NCBI GenBank assembly: GCA_022419385.1
Contig: JAJUBI010000004.1
Location: forward strand, 248,001 to 312,000
Length of the DNA: 64,000 nt
Direction: 5' to 3'
Source of the DNA: Paraconiothyrium sp. Pb-2020
Taxonomy: Eukaryota > Ascomycota > Dothideomycetes > Pleosporales > Didymosphaeriaceae
The first letter of the stretch is position 1, and each line of letters begins with the position of its first letter. The translations under genes were made by a program, and so were the position numbers. The notes under the pieces are model-generated. The model was not told the origin of the DNA. It did not search any database and saw nothing but the letters and a program-made list of their open reading frames with translations. Below are positions 48,648-60,900 of this stretch, one piece after another.

Positions 48648-48875
48648 TTCTTATACCTTAGTATAATAACTCTCTAAGAAAGAAAAGGACTTAGGGGAGA
48701 ATAAGCCTAATTAAAGTAGCTCCCTTTTTCTACCTATAGACCTAGTAGCTACTACTTAATTATAGTACTAGATTACCTACCTAGAGGCCTAAGTTTAGGC
48801 CTTAAACTAATAACTATTAAGGCTTAATTATAATTCCCTTATACTAACTACTAAGTTTATAATAACTCTATTTAG
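48648..48875. other. Unassigned 228 bp
   Basis: I found no match to any other part of the window. It contains a short palindrome GGCCTAAGTTTAGGCC at about 48,788-48,803. No convincing frame was seen. It may be a piece of the original host DNA or of an element not otherwise present. Confidence 0.5.
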
Positions 48876-49368
48876 TGTTACGATCACGACAGATTAAGAC
48901 CTAGTAAAGGGGAATAATTATACATAGGATATTAGCAACACCTTTATTACTAACTAGAGGATAGACGCTAGTTGGTAGGGCTAATTAGCTAAGGCGTTAT
49001 ATAACTAGGATTCTACTAAAAGGGTAGGATTCTAGGAGTAACTAGGCTTAGTAGGATTAACTAAGATACTTCTACTAAAAAGATATAATTTTAGAGAGTA
49101 TAGTAAACTAAGAGATTATAAGAATAATAAAGAATAGTATATAGTTTAGAGGAACTTTAGTATCTTTTATATTCTTTATAGTTAATTCTTCTATAGTTAA
49201 AATTAAAGTGTATTTTCTATATAAGATCTATTAGTCTTCTTATATAATTATTACCTTGCCTTTTATAGTAAGGTTAGAATATTCTTATACTCTTTATTGT
49301 CTATCCGCTCTTAATTACTAAATACCTGTAAGGCTAACCTAGGTAGGTATATAGAACCCCTCATAATA
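48876..49368 (+). repeat. Lone Gypsy-2a LTR
   Basis: 493 bp, TGTTACGATCACGACAG to CCCCTCATAATA. The flanks (TTTAG and ACTCT) do not match. The right side is a minus-strand Gypsy-2 fragment, not the internal start seen in E or H. Confidence 0.8.
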
Positions 49369-50210
49369 ACTCTTTCTTAAAAGTATTATTATTAGATTTT
49401 ATTTTATATTACAAGGGGTTTTATAAAAGATAGTATATACTTTAGTACCTATAGGTAGAAGTAATTTATTTAAACTAGTTCTTTAGTTTCTTATTTTAAA
49501 GGGTCCTACCCTTAAGTAATCTAGTTTTTACTTAGTTATTTATTTTAAAGTTTTTCTATTTTAGAAAAACTTTATTCTCTTCCTTAAAGGTTAGTCCCTT
49601 AATTCTTTGTTTATTTACATTTTTAGATGCTAAAGGGGCTTTATAGGTAATTCTATTCTATAATATAAGATATAGATTCTTTATTCTTTAAGCTTTATTT
49701 TGTGCTTCTATAGAAATACTTTATATTTTTTAGATTTTAATAAGCTACTAGCTTATATCTATAGTTTATATAGTATAGGGAGTACCCTATTGTGCCTAAT
49801 CTAGTGCTATTATATACTAATTACACTATAGGTAAAAGTTTAACCTAATTATCTTACTATTTATTAATATAGAATTATAGATACTATTCTAGTGTCTAAT
49901 TTATATATTCTATCTATCTGTCTATTTATATATAGAAGCTTATTAATAGCTTCCTATTTATATCTAATATAGCTATAAACGTGTTCTAATATTTAGATAT
50001 AAAGAGTTTATTTTAATTTATAATAAATTCTTTAGGTAGACTGTATTCTATAAACAGTGTATTATTAACTTTATAAGTAAGGTCTTCTACTATTATAGAT
50101 TCTTTTATAGGCCTAAACTTTACTACCTTAGTAAGTCTATTTACTATTATTATAATAGTGTTGCATATTTATCTAGTTTCTAGCTATAGCAACCTTAGGA
50201 GCTTTACTAT
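49369..50210 (-). mobile_element. Deleted Gypsy-2 fragment
   Basis: The first about 55 bp match the gag zinc-knuckle region of copy D (17,700-17,755). At about 49,425 the match jumps to 13,245 of D (end of pol) and runs through the integrase to 50,210. About 4.4 kb of gag-pol is missing between the two. Gypsy-3 copy J cut the fragment at the site matching GGAGTTTTACTAT of D; ACTAT is the probable left target duplication of J. Confidence 0.75.
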
Positions 50211-50642
50211 TATTAGGATCTAGACCTAAGTAAGGGTCCGGACCTTATTTTATATTATAATAATGCTTACTATTAGCTTACCTAGAGTAGAGCACACGTT
50301 TCGACTGTACCGCTAGGCGCTAAGAGAAGTCACGTAACTAATAGTTAATAAGTAATAGTTAACTATTAACTATATAACTAATAGTTAATAAGTAATAGTT
50401 AATAAGCGATAGTTAACTATCGCCTAGACTAAGTATATAGAAACTTAAGTATAGGGCTTTTATACTTATGTTTAACCTATTTATTAATCTATTGTTTAGA
50501 TTTACTTAGGCTTCCTTGTTGACTTATTATACTTTATAAGATACTTTTATATTAATAAGACTCCTCTTTCCCCCTCTTAGTTGTCTTGCCTAAGAACTAA
50601 CCTTAACCCTTTTAGGACTAGCTACCCTTTAGGAGTTTAACA
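50211..50642 (+). repeat. 5' LTR of Gypsy-3 copy J
   Basis: 432 bp, TATTAGGATC to GAGTTTAACA. At 50,341-50,425 it contains a cluster of TAATAGTTAATAAG repeats and AATAGTTAACTATT palindromes, also present in the lone LTR at 48,221. Confidence 0.85.
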
Positions 50643-50663
50643 TCTTAAACACCCTTAATATAA

Positions 50664-53600
50664 TAATAAGAACTTCTACCTCTTCTACAACTTTAGACAC
50701 TGTTACTATTACTTCTATAGGCAACTCTAAGAGTAAAGCATATAAACCTAACTTATACTATAGTAATTGCAACTATACCAACATCTAGATTCTCTAATTA
50801 GACTTGTACTTCTATAAACTAGGTAAAGAACTTACTAGCTAAAAGAAAGTTATCTTTACGGCTATGTATATACAAGGAGACGCTAGAGAATAGATTTAAC
50901 TATATATTACTAAGTATCTTAAAATAAACTATAAAAACAAAGACGAAGAATACGCTAATAATTACGCTAATATAGTTAATATTATTAAAGACTACGCCAA
51001 TTTTAAGAAATATTTTAAGCAGATGTTTAGAATTACTAATAAGATAGATATTGGAGCACGTAAAATTTAAACTATTATATAGAAATAATCTACAACCAAA
51101 TACATAGTAGAATTTAGAAAGTATACTGTGCAGCTTAACTAGAATAATAAGTCCCTAATAATTATGTATAAATAAGGACTTAAGAGATCTGTGCGTAAGG
51201 AACTCCTATATAATAGAGGAGTTATTAGGAACCTTAACAAACTATATAATAAATTAATTAGAATTAATAGAGAATAGTTTACCCTGCAATAAGAATTTTA
51301 GCAAAACCTATAAAATATTAGCTTTAGACAACAGCTGCCTATAGTCTATAGGGCGCTACTAAAGGGACTACAACGCTAATTATAAGATTCTTACAGCTAC
51401 TAGCTAATAGAAGGTGTTTAGTTTAATTACTTAAGTAAAGAAAAAGGGAAGAAATTAGGCCCTTAAAAGCCTACCTAGCGTATCTTAGATAAAACCTACT
51501 AGGGGACTAAGATACGCATATGTTTTATATATAGTAAACTAGGCTATATTGCTAGGAACTGCAGATCTAAGAATAAGGTTATTAGATAGTTAAATATACT
51601 ATCTGTCCTATAGAATAGAGAGAATGAAGAATAGACAGTTATAGACACTATTAGTGAGTTAAAGCTTAATAGATTAGAATTAGGAGATTCCTAGAATTTA
51701 CAACTATATAAGGACACAGAGGAAGACTAAGATAAAAATATTAAACTAATTTAATAGTCTCTAATACCTTACCTATAAGTAAAAGGCAAGGAAATAATCT
51801 TTATAGACTAACTAGATATATAGAACTACTTAGATAAACTGCAAATCTAACTAAGGGATAGGGAAGTAATGCTTTTATCTATCCTTTGTTCTCCATACTA
51901 CTAGAATATTATAACTAACGCCGAACGGAAATCGTTACACTGAATAATAGGGAATAGGCGGACCACTAATATACTTGCTAGAACCCTAATATAAACTTCT
52001 AGAATAAGGACCCTGAATACTTACTATAGTACTACCTAGACTATTAACACCTATACTACTTAAATATTTAGTAGGTAATATATGAATATGATTAGTGCCT
52101 AATTTATTACTAAGCTAAAGAATTATATAAAGGTAAGTAACTACAGTATAAGTAATAATACTGCTAGAAATGGTACGATTGCCTAATTAATAAATGTAAT
52201 AAGCACTTATAGGATAAATGCAAATAACTATATTTTTCTAATATAAATAATACTTAGAATATAGCACTTACTATACTATACAACAGCTTATATATGCAAA
52301 GGGAATGGTACACCTGCTTAAATATAAACTATACAAAATATTATAATAATAAGTGCATTTATAGGTTTAGAAGGAATTCTAATATCCTATAAACAGTTAT
52401 TAACGTGCATAAAGAATTAGACACAATAGGTAATAATAAAGCTTCTAAATTAGATGCTAATTAGTAGAAAAGAAGTCACACTAACCAAAGAAAGGGAAAG
52501 AACGGGCGATAAGGGTAAGATTAGAAAGAATGTAGAAAGGAAAAAGATCCCTTACTAGTAGAAAGCTATAACTCTTTTTTAGACTAGATCTTAGCCCTAG
52601 AGGCCTATAAAGTCTACAAGCGCTACAGCTTAGGTAAGAAAACGCCTTTAGAGAACTAAATGCCCTTAAAAGTATAGTATTAATTAAGCTACTAGTTTAG
52701 CTTAAAGAATTATAGATAAAAGCTCTTATAGATTTTAGAGTAGGGAGAACTTTGTGTTATTACTAAATAGTAAGAAAGTAGAACTTATTATGCTAGATAA
52801 GAAATAACCCTATATACTTTATATTATAAATGGAACTCTAATGCCTAAGATACCTTAGATTACAAAGGAGGTTAGAAAAATTCTAAATGTCTAAGGATAC
52901 AAGGAACGAATTAGCCTAGATATATTAAAAGACTTAGTATATGAGATTATTCTAGAATTACTTTAGTTAAGGATATATAACCTGTATATTAACTAGGGTT
53001 TAAAGAAACTATCCTTTAATTACTGTAAATGTGCATTACAAGCAAAGCCTATATAATAAGAGTTTAATAGCAGATAAGGGAGTTATTAATAATATAATAC
53101 TGCGATAGAAAGTTAAAAAATAGAAAGTACCCTTAGTAGATACTGGCAGGAACCACTAGGTTATAAGTATAAAAAGGAGGATGACAGCACACCCCTTAAA
53201 ATACTAAAAGAATATAAAGCATAGACACATATATTTATAGAGAAGATTAGTAAGGTAAACCTACTAGAATATTAACCCTAGGATCTTTAATAGACCTGAA
53301 AGAAGGGAAGACGCCACCCTTTAGACTACTATATAGTAAAGTTAGAAAAGAACTGCAATAAGAAAAGAAATTTATTAAGATAAACCTTATAAAAGGATAT
53401 ATATACTATTAAAATTACTTATAGTAAGCCCCTTTATTTTGTTACAAAGAAGGATAGATTACTATAACTATTATTAATTACTAAAGACTTAATAATATAA
53501 CAATTAAGAATTAATACCTATTACTAAATATCTTAGAGCTTAGAGACCGACTCTTAAGAGCTAAGGTCTTTATAATAATAGACCTAAGATAGATACTACC

Positions 53601-55935
53601 TTATTAGAATAAAGAAAGGTAAAGAATAGAAGACAGCTTAGATTATACTATAGATTATTTAAATATAAGTTATACTATTTAGACTTACTAATGCACAGCA
53701 GCTTTTTAAGTACTTATTAATTATATACTCTATAAGCACTTAGATATATTTATTATATATATAGATAATATTCTTATCTTTTCTAAAAACAAATCTAACT
53801 ACACGTCGTATATACAGATAGTACTAAAAGCCCTAGATAAGGTATACCTATAAATTAAACTTAAGAAATATTAATTTAATGTTAAAACTTAAATTCCTAG
53901 GACACATTGTTACTATAAACAGAATTAAGATGGCACTAAGTAAGGTTAAATATTAAGAACTAGCTAATACTAAAGAATATAAAAAATATCTAAGAATTCT
54001 TAGAATTCTATAGATTTAATAGACAGTTTATTAAGGACTATATAAGGTTATAATACTACTAATAAATCTTATAAAAAAGACACACCTTTAAATAGATAAT
54101 AAAATGTAGAATGTTATTCAACTTCTAAAGACAGTAGTATTATAGAACTAGTTCTTATACACTTTAGAGACGGAGAACTACTATGCTTTAAAATAGATAC
54201 TAGTAACCTCACGCTAGGCGTATACGCAAAATAAGAATAAGATAGTAAATAGTACCTAATTACCTACTACTTATATAATTTAAACGCAGAAATATAATAT
54301 AATATATATAATAAAGAACTCTATACGCAATTATAAAAGCCTTAAAATACTAGAGAATCTACGCCCTTAGTTGTTATTTAACACTAGAAATCTATACAGA
54401 CTATAAGAACCTCCTAAGGTTTACAATAATAAAGAAACTTACGCTAAGACAATAAAGATAGTTAAACTACTAGTAATATAAGTTTAAAATAATCACATAG
54501 TAGGAAAAGAAAACAGAGTAGATGCGCTTAGTAGATAAAGTAATTTAGTAGAAGAAAAGTTAAGACCTTCTTATAATTCTTTAAAAACTAAGGATAGATC
54601 TCTAAACTAATAGTAGAACTTAACTAACTTCTTATAGCTATAAGAGAGGTACTAAAAGAACTACAAACTAAGATTATCTAATAATACTATAATAACCCTA
54701 TGTACGGACACCTAGGCATTAAGAAAAATAGAACTTATCTAAAGAACTATAATTTTAAAGGAAATTAAGGAAGTAGTAATAAACTTTATATATAAATATA
54801 TAGACTGCTAAAGAATAAACACATAATATATCTTAAATATAGAGAAATGTAAGCAATTAAAATACTAATAGCCCTATAGAAGATATTGCAATGGACTTAT
54901 TATAGACTACTAAAATCTAAAGACCTAGTTATAGAAATTAAATATAACACTATCTTAGTAATTGTATATTAACTTATAAAGTACATTAAGTTATACTATA
55001 CCTTAAGATAACTATAGCTAAGGAACTTACTTTTCTTATTCTAGATTAACTTATTAGATATTATAGAATTCCTAAGATAATTATAAGCAATAGAGATAAA
55101 CTCTTTATATTAAACTACTAGATAACACTTATAGTACTTATTAGAATAAAAAGAAAGTTATTAACTGCATATTACCTATAGAAGACGGACAAACAGAATA
55201 TATAAACTAAATAATAGAAATATACCTACGCATTCTACTGTAATAACTAGAAAAATAACTAGATTTTCTTACTACTAATAGTATAACTGGTATATAACAA
55301 TAAGGTATTAGCTGTATAGGCTATACACTGTTTTATATAAATTATAGTAAACACCTATATCTCTTTAATTAAATATTTCCTACAAACATCTAAACAGAAT
55401 AAGCCATTAAAATAGCTGAGAAAATAAAGAATATTTATAAAGAACTCTAAAAACCTTAAGAAAGCTTAATAGTAAGCAATTTCTTTATAAAACTAAAAAT
55501 AAAAAATGGCACCTTAGCTAAAGAAGGGGATAAAGTATACCTACTTATAAAAATCTTTAAACTAGAAAAGAAAGCACAAGAAAACTAGATTATATTAAAA
55601 TTAGACTATTTTACATTTCTGAACAAATATTACTAGTAAACTATAGATTAGAATTACTAACAGATGCAAAAATACACCTAGTATTCCACATAGACTAATT
55701 GGAACCAGCAGACCCTAATACACTAGTTAAAACTACCTTCTATTACCAGCCTAAGGAAGAAAACGAATTTGAAGTTAAAAAGATTTTAGAAACACAACTA
55801 AGTATTAACCTTAAATAAGCTAAGTACCTTATTAAATAGAAAGGGTATCTACACAGTAAGAATACTTAGGAACTAGAGAATAACCTAGGCAACTGTTAGA
55901 AAATGCTGCTAGAGTTTATAAACAGCTAATAAAAG
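50664..55935 (+). pseudogene. gag-pol relic of Gypsy-3 copy J (with chromodomain)
   Basis: The gag frame reads from about 50,664 (ATA for ATG; TSTSSTTLDTVT). The CCHC knuckle at 51,521-51,562 reads CFIYSKLGYIARNC, with one Cys and the His now Tyr. Reverse transcriptase spans about 53,330-53,900 with YIDN for YLDD near 53,755-53,790. RNase H is near 54,130-54,340. Integrase spans about 54,640-55,330. The chromodomain at about 55,765-55,925 reads KYLIK-KGYLHSKNT-ELENNLGNC. Stops are TAA/TAG, with several frame changes. Trp codons of the chromodomain aromatic cage read as stops. Confidence 0.8.
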
Positions 55936-56079
55936 AAGTACTAAAACCGCTTTGTATATATCTAGGAACTTAGAATTGGTAGGGATGCTATACTATTAAT
56001 AAGATTTATTATAGACTATATAGTTAGAGAAAAAACTATAAGGGCATTAGTAATAACGCAGTTAGAAGATACTGCATTT

Positions 56080-56440
56080 ATTTCTTCTCTATTCTTAGCT
56101 AATTTATTAGCTAGATATAAGGTCTTTTTATATGTACGCTTTTTAGCCTACGCCAAAATTCTTTTATTTTACAATAACTAAGTAATTACAGTTACTAATT
56201 TTTTCTTATCTTCTTTAACCTTCTTCTTATACTCTTCGCGAGTCTTATTTAGAGAGAACTATAATATATCTACATATAGCTTCCTAATGCGAACATATTT
56301 AGTACACTTTAGACTAGAATTAGGTATAATATAATATAGAGTACGCTCTATAGTATACCTAATATATAAAATATCTGCAGTTATATTGGCCCTAAGAATT
56401 TTGTTGTACAAACGGAGTTAACGGGAATAGAAGTTAGAAG
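56080..56440 (-). pseudogene. Antisense accessory gene of copy J with canonical Zn2Cys6 spacing
   Basis: Opposite strand to pol, directly before the 3' LTR region. A single frame with TAA/TAG stops. At about 56,276-56,372 it shows Y-x2-Y-x6-Y-x9-C-x2-Y-x6-Y. If each Tyr (TAT) comes from Cys (TGT) by RIP, this is exactly the Zn(II)2Cys6 pattern C-x2-C-x6-C-x9-C-x2-C-x6-C. A Lys/Glu-rich stretch follows (NKTREEYKKKVKEDKKK, then LANKLAKNREE), likely a coiled coil. The sequence is otherwise unlike the Gypsy-1 and Gypsy-2 genes but has the same position, orientation and order of parts. The start is not resolved. Confidence 0.6.
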
Positions 56441-56530
56441 GTATTATAGCTACCTACTAGAAACTAGCAGATATAGGGCTTATACTTATATAAAAATGGT
56501 AAATTAGGATACGTGATTTAAGGACGAATC

Positions 56531-56709
56531 TATAAAGGAGAGAGATAATATTAGGATCTAGACCTAAGTAAAAGTCTGGACCTTATTTTATATTATAATA
56601 ATGCTTACTATTGGCTTACCTAGAGTAGAGCATACGTTTCGACTATGCTGCCGGGCGCTAAGGGAAGTTACGTAACTAATAGTTAATAAGTAATAGTTAA
56701 TAAGTAATA
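56531..56709 (+). repeat. Polypurine tract and truncated 3' LTR of copy J
   Basis: TATAAAGGAGAGAGATAA (56,531-56,548) is the polypurine tract. The LTR starts TATTAGGATC at 56,549 and matches the 5' LTR until about 56,709, within the TAATAGTTAATAAG repeat cluster. Confidence 0.8.
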
Positions 56710-57200
56710 TATTATAAGGGGGTTCCACGTACCTAACCTAGGCCGGCCTTATAGGTATTTAGTGGATAAGAGCAGATATGTAATAAGGGGTGTAAGAATA
56801 TCTTAACTCTGCTATAAAAAGCAAGGTAATAATTATATAAGAAGACTAATAGATCTTATATAGAAGATATACTTTAATCTTAACTATAGAAGAATTAACT
56901 ATAAAGAATATAAAAGATACTAAAGTCCCTCTAGACTATATACTATTCTTTATTATTCTTATAATCCCTTACTTTGCTATACTCTAGGGATTATATTCTT
57001 AGTAGAAGTATTTTAAGTAATTCTACTAAGCTAGCTTACTCCTAGAATTCTACCCTTTTAGTAGGATTCTAGTTATAATAACGCCTTAGCTAATTAGCCC
57101 TACTAACTAGCGTCCGTCCTCTAGTTAGTAATAAAGGTGTTGCTAATTCTATATATAATTATTCCCCTTTGCTAGGTCTTAATCTGTTATAATTATAATA
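56710..57200 (-). repeat. 3' LTR of Gypsy-2a copy K
   Basis: 491 bp on the plus strand, TATTATAAGGGGGTTCC to TTATAATTATAATA, followed by the inverted polypurine tract TTATCCCCCCTTTAG. Confidence 0.88.
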
Positions 57201-57325
57201 TTATCCCCCCTTTAGAGTTATTGTCCTAAGACCTAGTATTATTTATAACTTCTAGCAGCGCAGTTTCTTCTTAAAGGTAGAACTTCTATTTTATTATATT
57301 CTTTTTCTTTTCTTGCCTTCTAACT

Positions 57326-57730
57326 ATACCTAAGGTACTAAAATAATTCTTAACTAACTACTATTATGCTTATACTGATAAGGTACGTTTATATAGCCTA
57401 GAGATATAAATAAAGTGTAACTATTATATAAAAAAGAGAATTTCTAAGTATTTTATAGATACTACAACTAGGGAGTGTACTATATATATTATAGTTTATA
57501 TAGAGTGTAGCCTTTAGATTTCTAAGAAAGAGTAGAAGCGTGTTTAGTTTAAAAAGTACTAGAAGTAGCTTACTCTTCTTTCTATAGAAGCTAAGGTTAC
57601 TTACCTCTGCCTTAAGATTACTTAAGTAGAGGAAGAGGAGTAATTCTTTACTATATATAATACTTATATAGCTAATATAATAGAGAACTTAGAGAAGGAG
57701 GCCTTAAAGAGTAGGGTTACTAATATTCTG
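57326..57730 (+). pseudogene. Antisense accessory gene of copy K
   Basis: Same gene as in E. The start, now ATA, is at 57,326 (PKVLK follows). The six-Cys module at about 57,417-57,510 reads K-C-N-Y-Y at its start and REC-TI-Y, then YIEC in its second half. With copy E this gives C-x2-C-x7-C-x8-C-x2-C-x6-C. It is followed by KAKVTYLCLKIT-VEEEE, a Lys/Glu-rich stretch. Here the second half of the module is in frame, unlike in E. Stops are TAA/TAG only. Confidence 0.6.
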
Positions 57731-57929
57731 TCTATTTTATTGCTATCTTTACCTTTAACTAACCTAGGCTAGTTATAGGCTAATACTTCTTTCTTTAATT
57801 TTTCTACCCTTTACCTAGACCTTAGAGCAACCTTCCCGGAGCGTTACTCTCTTAGAATTAACCTTTTTAGACTACAGCTTAAAAGTTCCTCTAGTGCCTT
57901 CTTATAGTTTATAAGGTTTTTTTTTAGTT

Positions 57930-60900
57930 TCTAAGTATTATACTGTTCTAGCTATCCTTTCTATTTAACTAGGTATTTTTACTAATTCTTAACTATTTAT
58001 AGGTTCTTAATCTTTTTAACCTTATACTTGTTGTCTTCTAGTTCTAGCTAAGTCTTAATTAGAGTGTCTAGTAGTACTAGTTTTAGAAGGTTTTTATAAA
58101 AGGTGGCATATACTTTAGTGCCTATAGGTAGAAGTAATTTATTTATAACTAGTCCTTTAGTTTCTTATACTTTAAAGGGTTCTACTCTTAAGTAATCTAG
58201 TTTTTTGCTTAGCCGTTTTATTTTAAGGTTTTTCTAGAATAGGAAAACCTTATTTCTCTTCTTAAAGGTTAGTCCCTTAATTCTTTGTTTGTTTGCATTT
58301 TTAGATGCTAAGAGGGCTTTTTAAGTAATTCTATCTTATAATATAAGGTGTAAGTCTCTTATTCTTTAAGCTTTATCTTATACTCCTATAGAAATGCTTT
58401 CTATATTCTTTAGATTTTAATAAGTAACTAGCTTATATCTATAGTTTATATAGTGTAGGGAGTACCCTGTTGTGCCTAACTTAGTACTATTATATGCTAA
58501 TTATGCTGTAGGCAAAAGTTTAACCTAATTATCTTACTATTTATTAATATAGAATTATAGATACTATTCTAGTATCTAATTTATACATTCTGTCTATCTA
58601 TCTATTTATAGGTAGAAGCTTATTAATAGCTTTCTATTTATACCTAATATGGTATAAATATTTCTAATATTTAGACGTAAAGAGTTTATTATAGTTATAA
58701 TAAATTCTTTAGGTAAACCGTATTCTGTAAACATATTATTAACTTTATATATAAGGTCCTCTGCTATTATAAATTCTTTTATAGGCCTAAACTTTACTAC
58801 CTTAGTAAGTTAGTCTACTATTACTATAATAGTATTACATATTTATCTAGTTCCTGGCTGTAGTAATCTTAGAAGTTTACTATAAAGTTTATTATTACTT
58901 TACCTATAGCCTTTTAGCCGCTGGTAGTAGTTATAGGAGTCTATAAGGCTTATATCTCTTAGGCTTATTTTTATAATATACTAAATAGTTACTTATTTCT
59001 TTAGTAACTAGTTATTTAAGTTTTAGGATAGTATATTTATTTATAATATAATATATTATTTCTTTAATACCTAGGTATCTCTATTCCCTTAATTTATATA
59101 GCTTTCTAATTAAGACAGGTATATATTAGTCTTTTACTAGTATTCTTTATCTATAATCTCTCTAGATTTTATTAAAACTATTCTAGAATAGATTGTACTC
59201 CTCTCTTTATTTTTTAGAGAGCTGGGAGTAATCTTAAAAGTTATATACCTTAGGTCTAGTATACTAGAAAGAGGCAGCTTATACTTTAATCTTTAGTTAG
59301 TTATATTCTAACGTTCCATCTTTATATATTTATAATACAGCGTTGTAGAGATTAGCCTTATTTTCTATTAGGTCTAATCTTTTACTTAAGGTGTCGGCTG
59401 CGCCATTAAGAGTCCCTAGTTAATAGTAAATTGCAAAGTTAAAGTTTGCTAGAAATTCTGCCTATTATACTTATCTTTAGTTAAGCTTCTTAGTTATTAT
59501 AAAGCTAGTAAGGTTCTAGTAGTCTATTTACACCTCTATTTTATAGTATACTTCTATAAGTTATACTTCCTACTATTTAAAGGTATCTACTACTGCCAGT
59601 AGCTTCTTATTATAAATATTGTAGTTAAGTTCTGCTCCTAAAAACTTTTAGGAATAGTAGAATACTAGTCTCTATTTTCTATTTTTATCTAGTTATAAGA
59701 GAATTACTTCTAGTGTATAATCTAATATATCTGTTTCTACCCTTATAGGTTTCTTTAGGTTAAATATTTAGAGTAAAGGTGCTGTAAGAAATATTTCTTT
59801 TAACCTTTTAAATACCTTTAGTAGTCTTCTAATAATTAGCTAGATAACCTTATTATTCTTTTTCTTTGTAAGATCTGTTAATAGTACTATTATTTTAGAA
59901 TAGTTCTTAATAAATTTTTAATAGAAGTTAGTAAACCCTAGGAAGGATTAGATATCCTTTACTAACTTAAAACTAGCTATTCTTATATAGTAGCTATCTT
60001 TTTTAGATCTATAGACACTTCTTCCCTAGAGATAATAAATTCTAGGTACTCTGTTTTTATAATATAAAACTTATATTTATCTGTATAGGAGTAGTTTATA
60101 CTCCTTTAGCTTTTAAGTACCTTCTTTATATATTCTATACTCCTAGCGTTCTGCTAAATAGATAAGTATATTATTAAGGTATACTATATAGAATATTTTA
60201 AGTATTTATATAAGGCCTTATTAATAACTGCCTAGAATGTTGCAGGCGTGTTAGTTAAGCTAAAAGGTATAACTATATATTTATAGAGACTAAATTAGGT
60301 TCTAAATATAGTTTTCTACTTATATTCTTTTACTATTTATATGCGGTAATACCTATTATGTATATTAAATTTTATAAACTACTTAGTCCTCTTAGAGTCT
60401 ATCTATAAGCTCTGTAATTAATAGTAAGGGGTACTAGTTCTTAATTATAGCGTTATTTAGCTATCTGTAATCTATATAGAGCTGCAGCTTACTATTTTTC
60501 TTAGGTATCTATAAGATAGAAAATGCTGTAGGCTCTAACTATCTTAGATGTAACCTCTTACTAGGTTCTTTCTTAAGTATTCCTTAATTTCTATTCCTAA
60601 TCTACTAATATTAGCCTTAGCTATTCTAGTTATAGCTTTATATTTTTATCTAGGGGAATCTTATAATTCTACTTCTAGTAATTAGGGAGTTCTCTTTCTT
60701 AATTTCCTTAAAGAGTTCTGTATATTTTCTTATATTCTGGTAGAATTATAGCTTCTCTTTTTTATCCTATAGGTCTAATTATTATTACCTAGATAATTTG
60801 CGCTTATCCTAGGTTTTCCTCTAAGATCTTGGCTATTTTTATAGCTAAAATTCCTTTAGTCTATTATTTAACCTGCCTGTTTAGGGTGTCTGGGGTCCTA

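Larger units (their letters stand above)
50211..56709 (+). mobile_element. Gypsy-3 copy J, chromovirus with truncated 3' LTR (dead)
   Basis: Plus-strand Ty3/Gypsy element of a third family. The 5' LTR is 50,211-50,642, followed by gag, pol with chromodomain, an antisense accessory gene, a polypurine tract, and the first about 160 bp of the 3' LTR from 56,549. The 3' LTR is cut at 56,709 by Gypsy-2 copy K; the rest is not seen after K, so the junction is not a simple insertion. It is the only internal Gypsy-3 sequence in the window. Confidence 0.85.

Noticed and set aside
50341..50425. CRISPR-like array in the repeated LTR cluster
   Set aside because: The repeats are short, palindromic, of uneven spacing and without distinct spacers; the context is a eukaryotic LTR.
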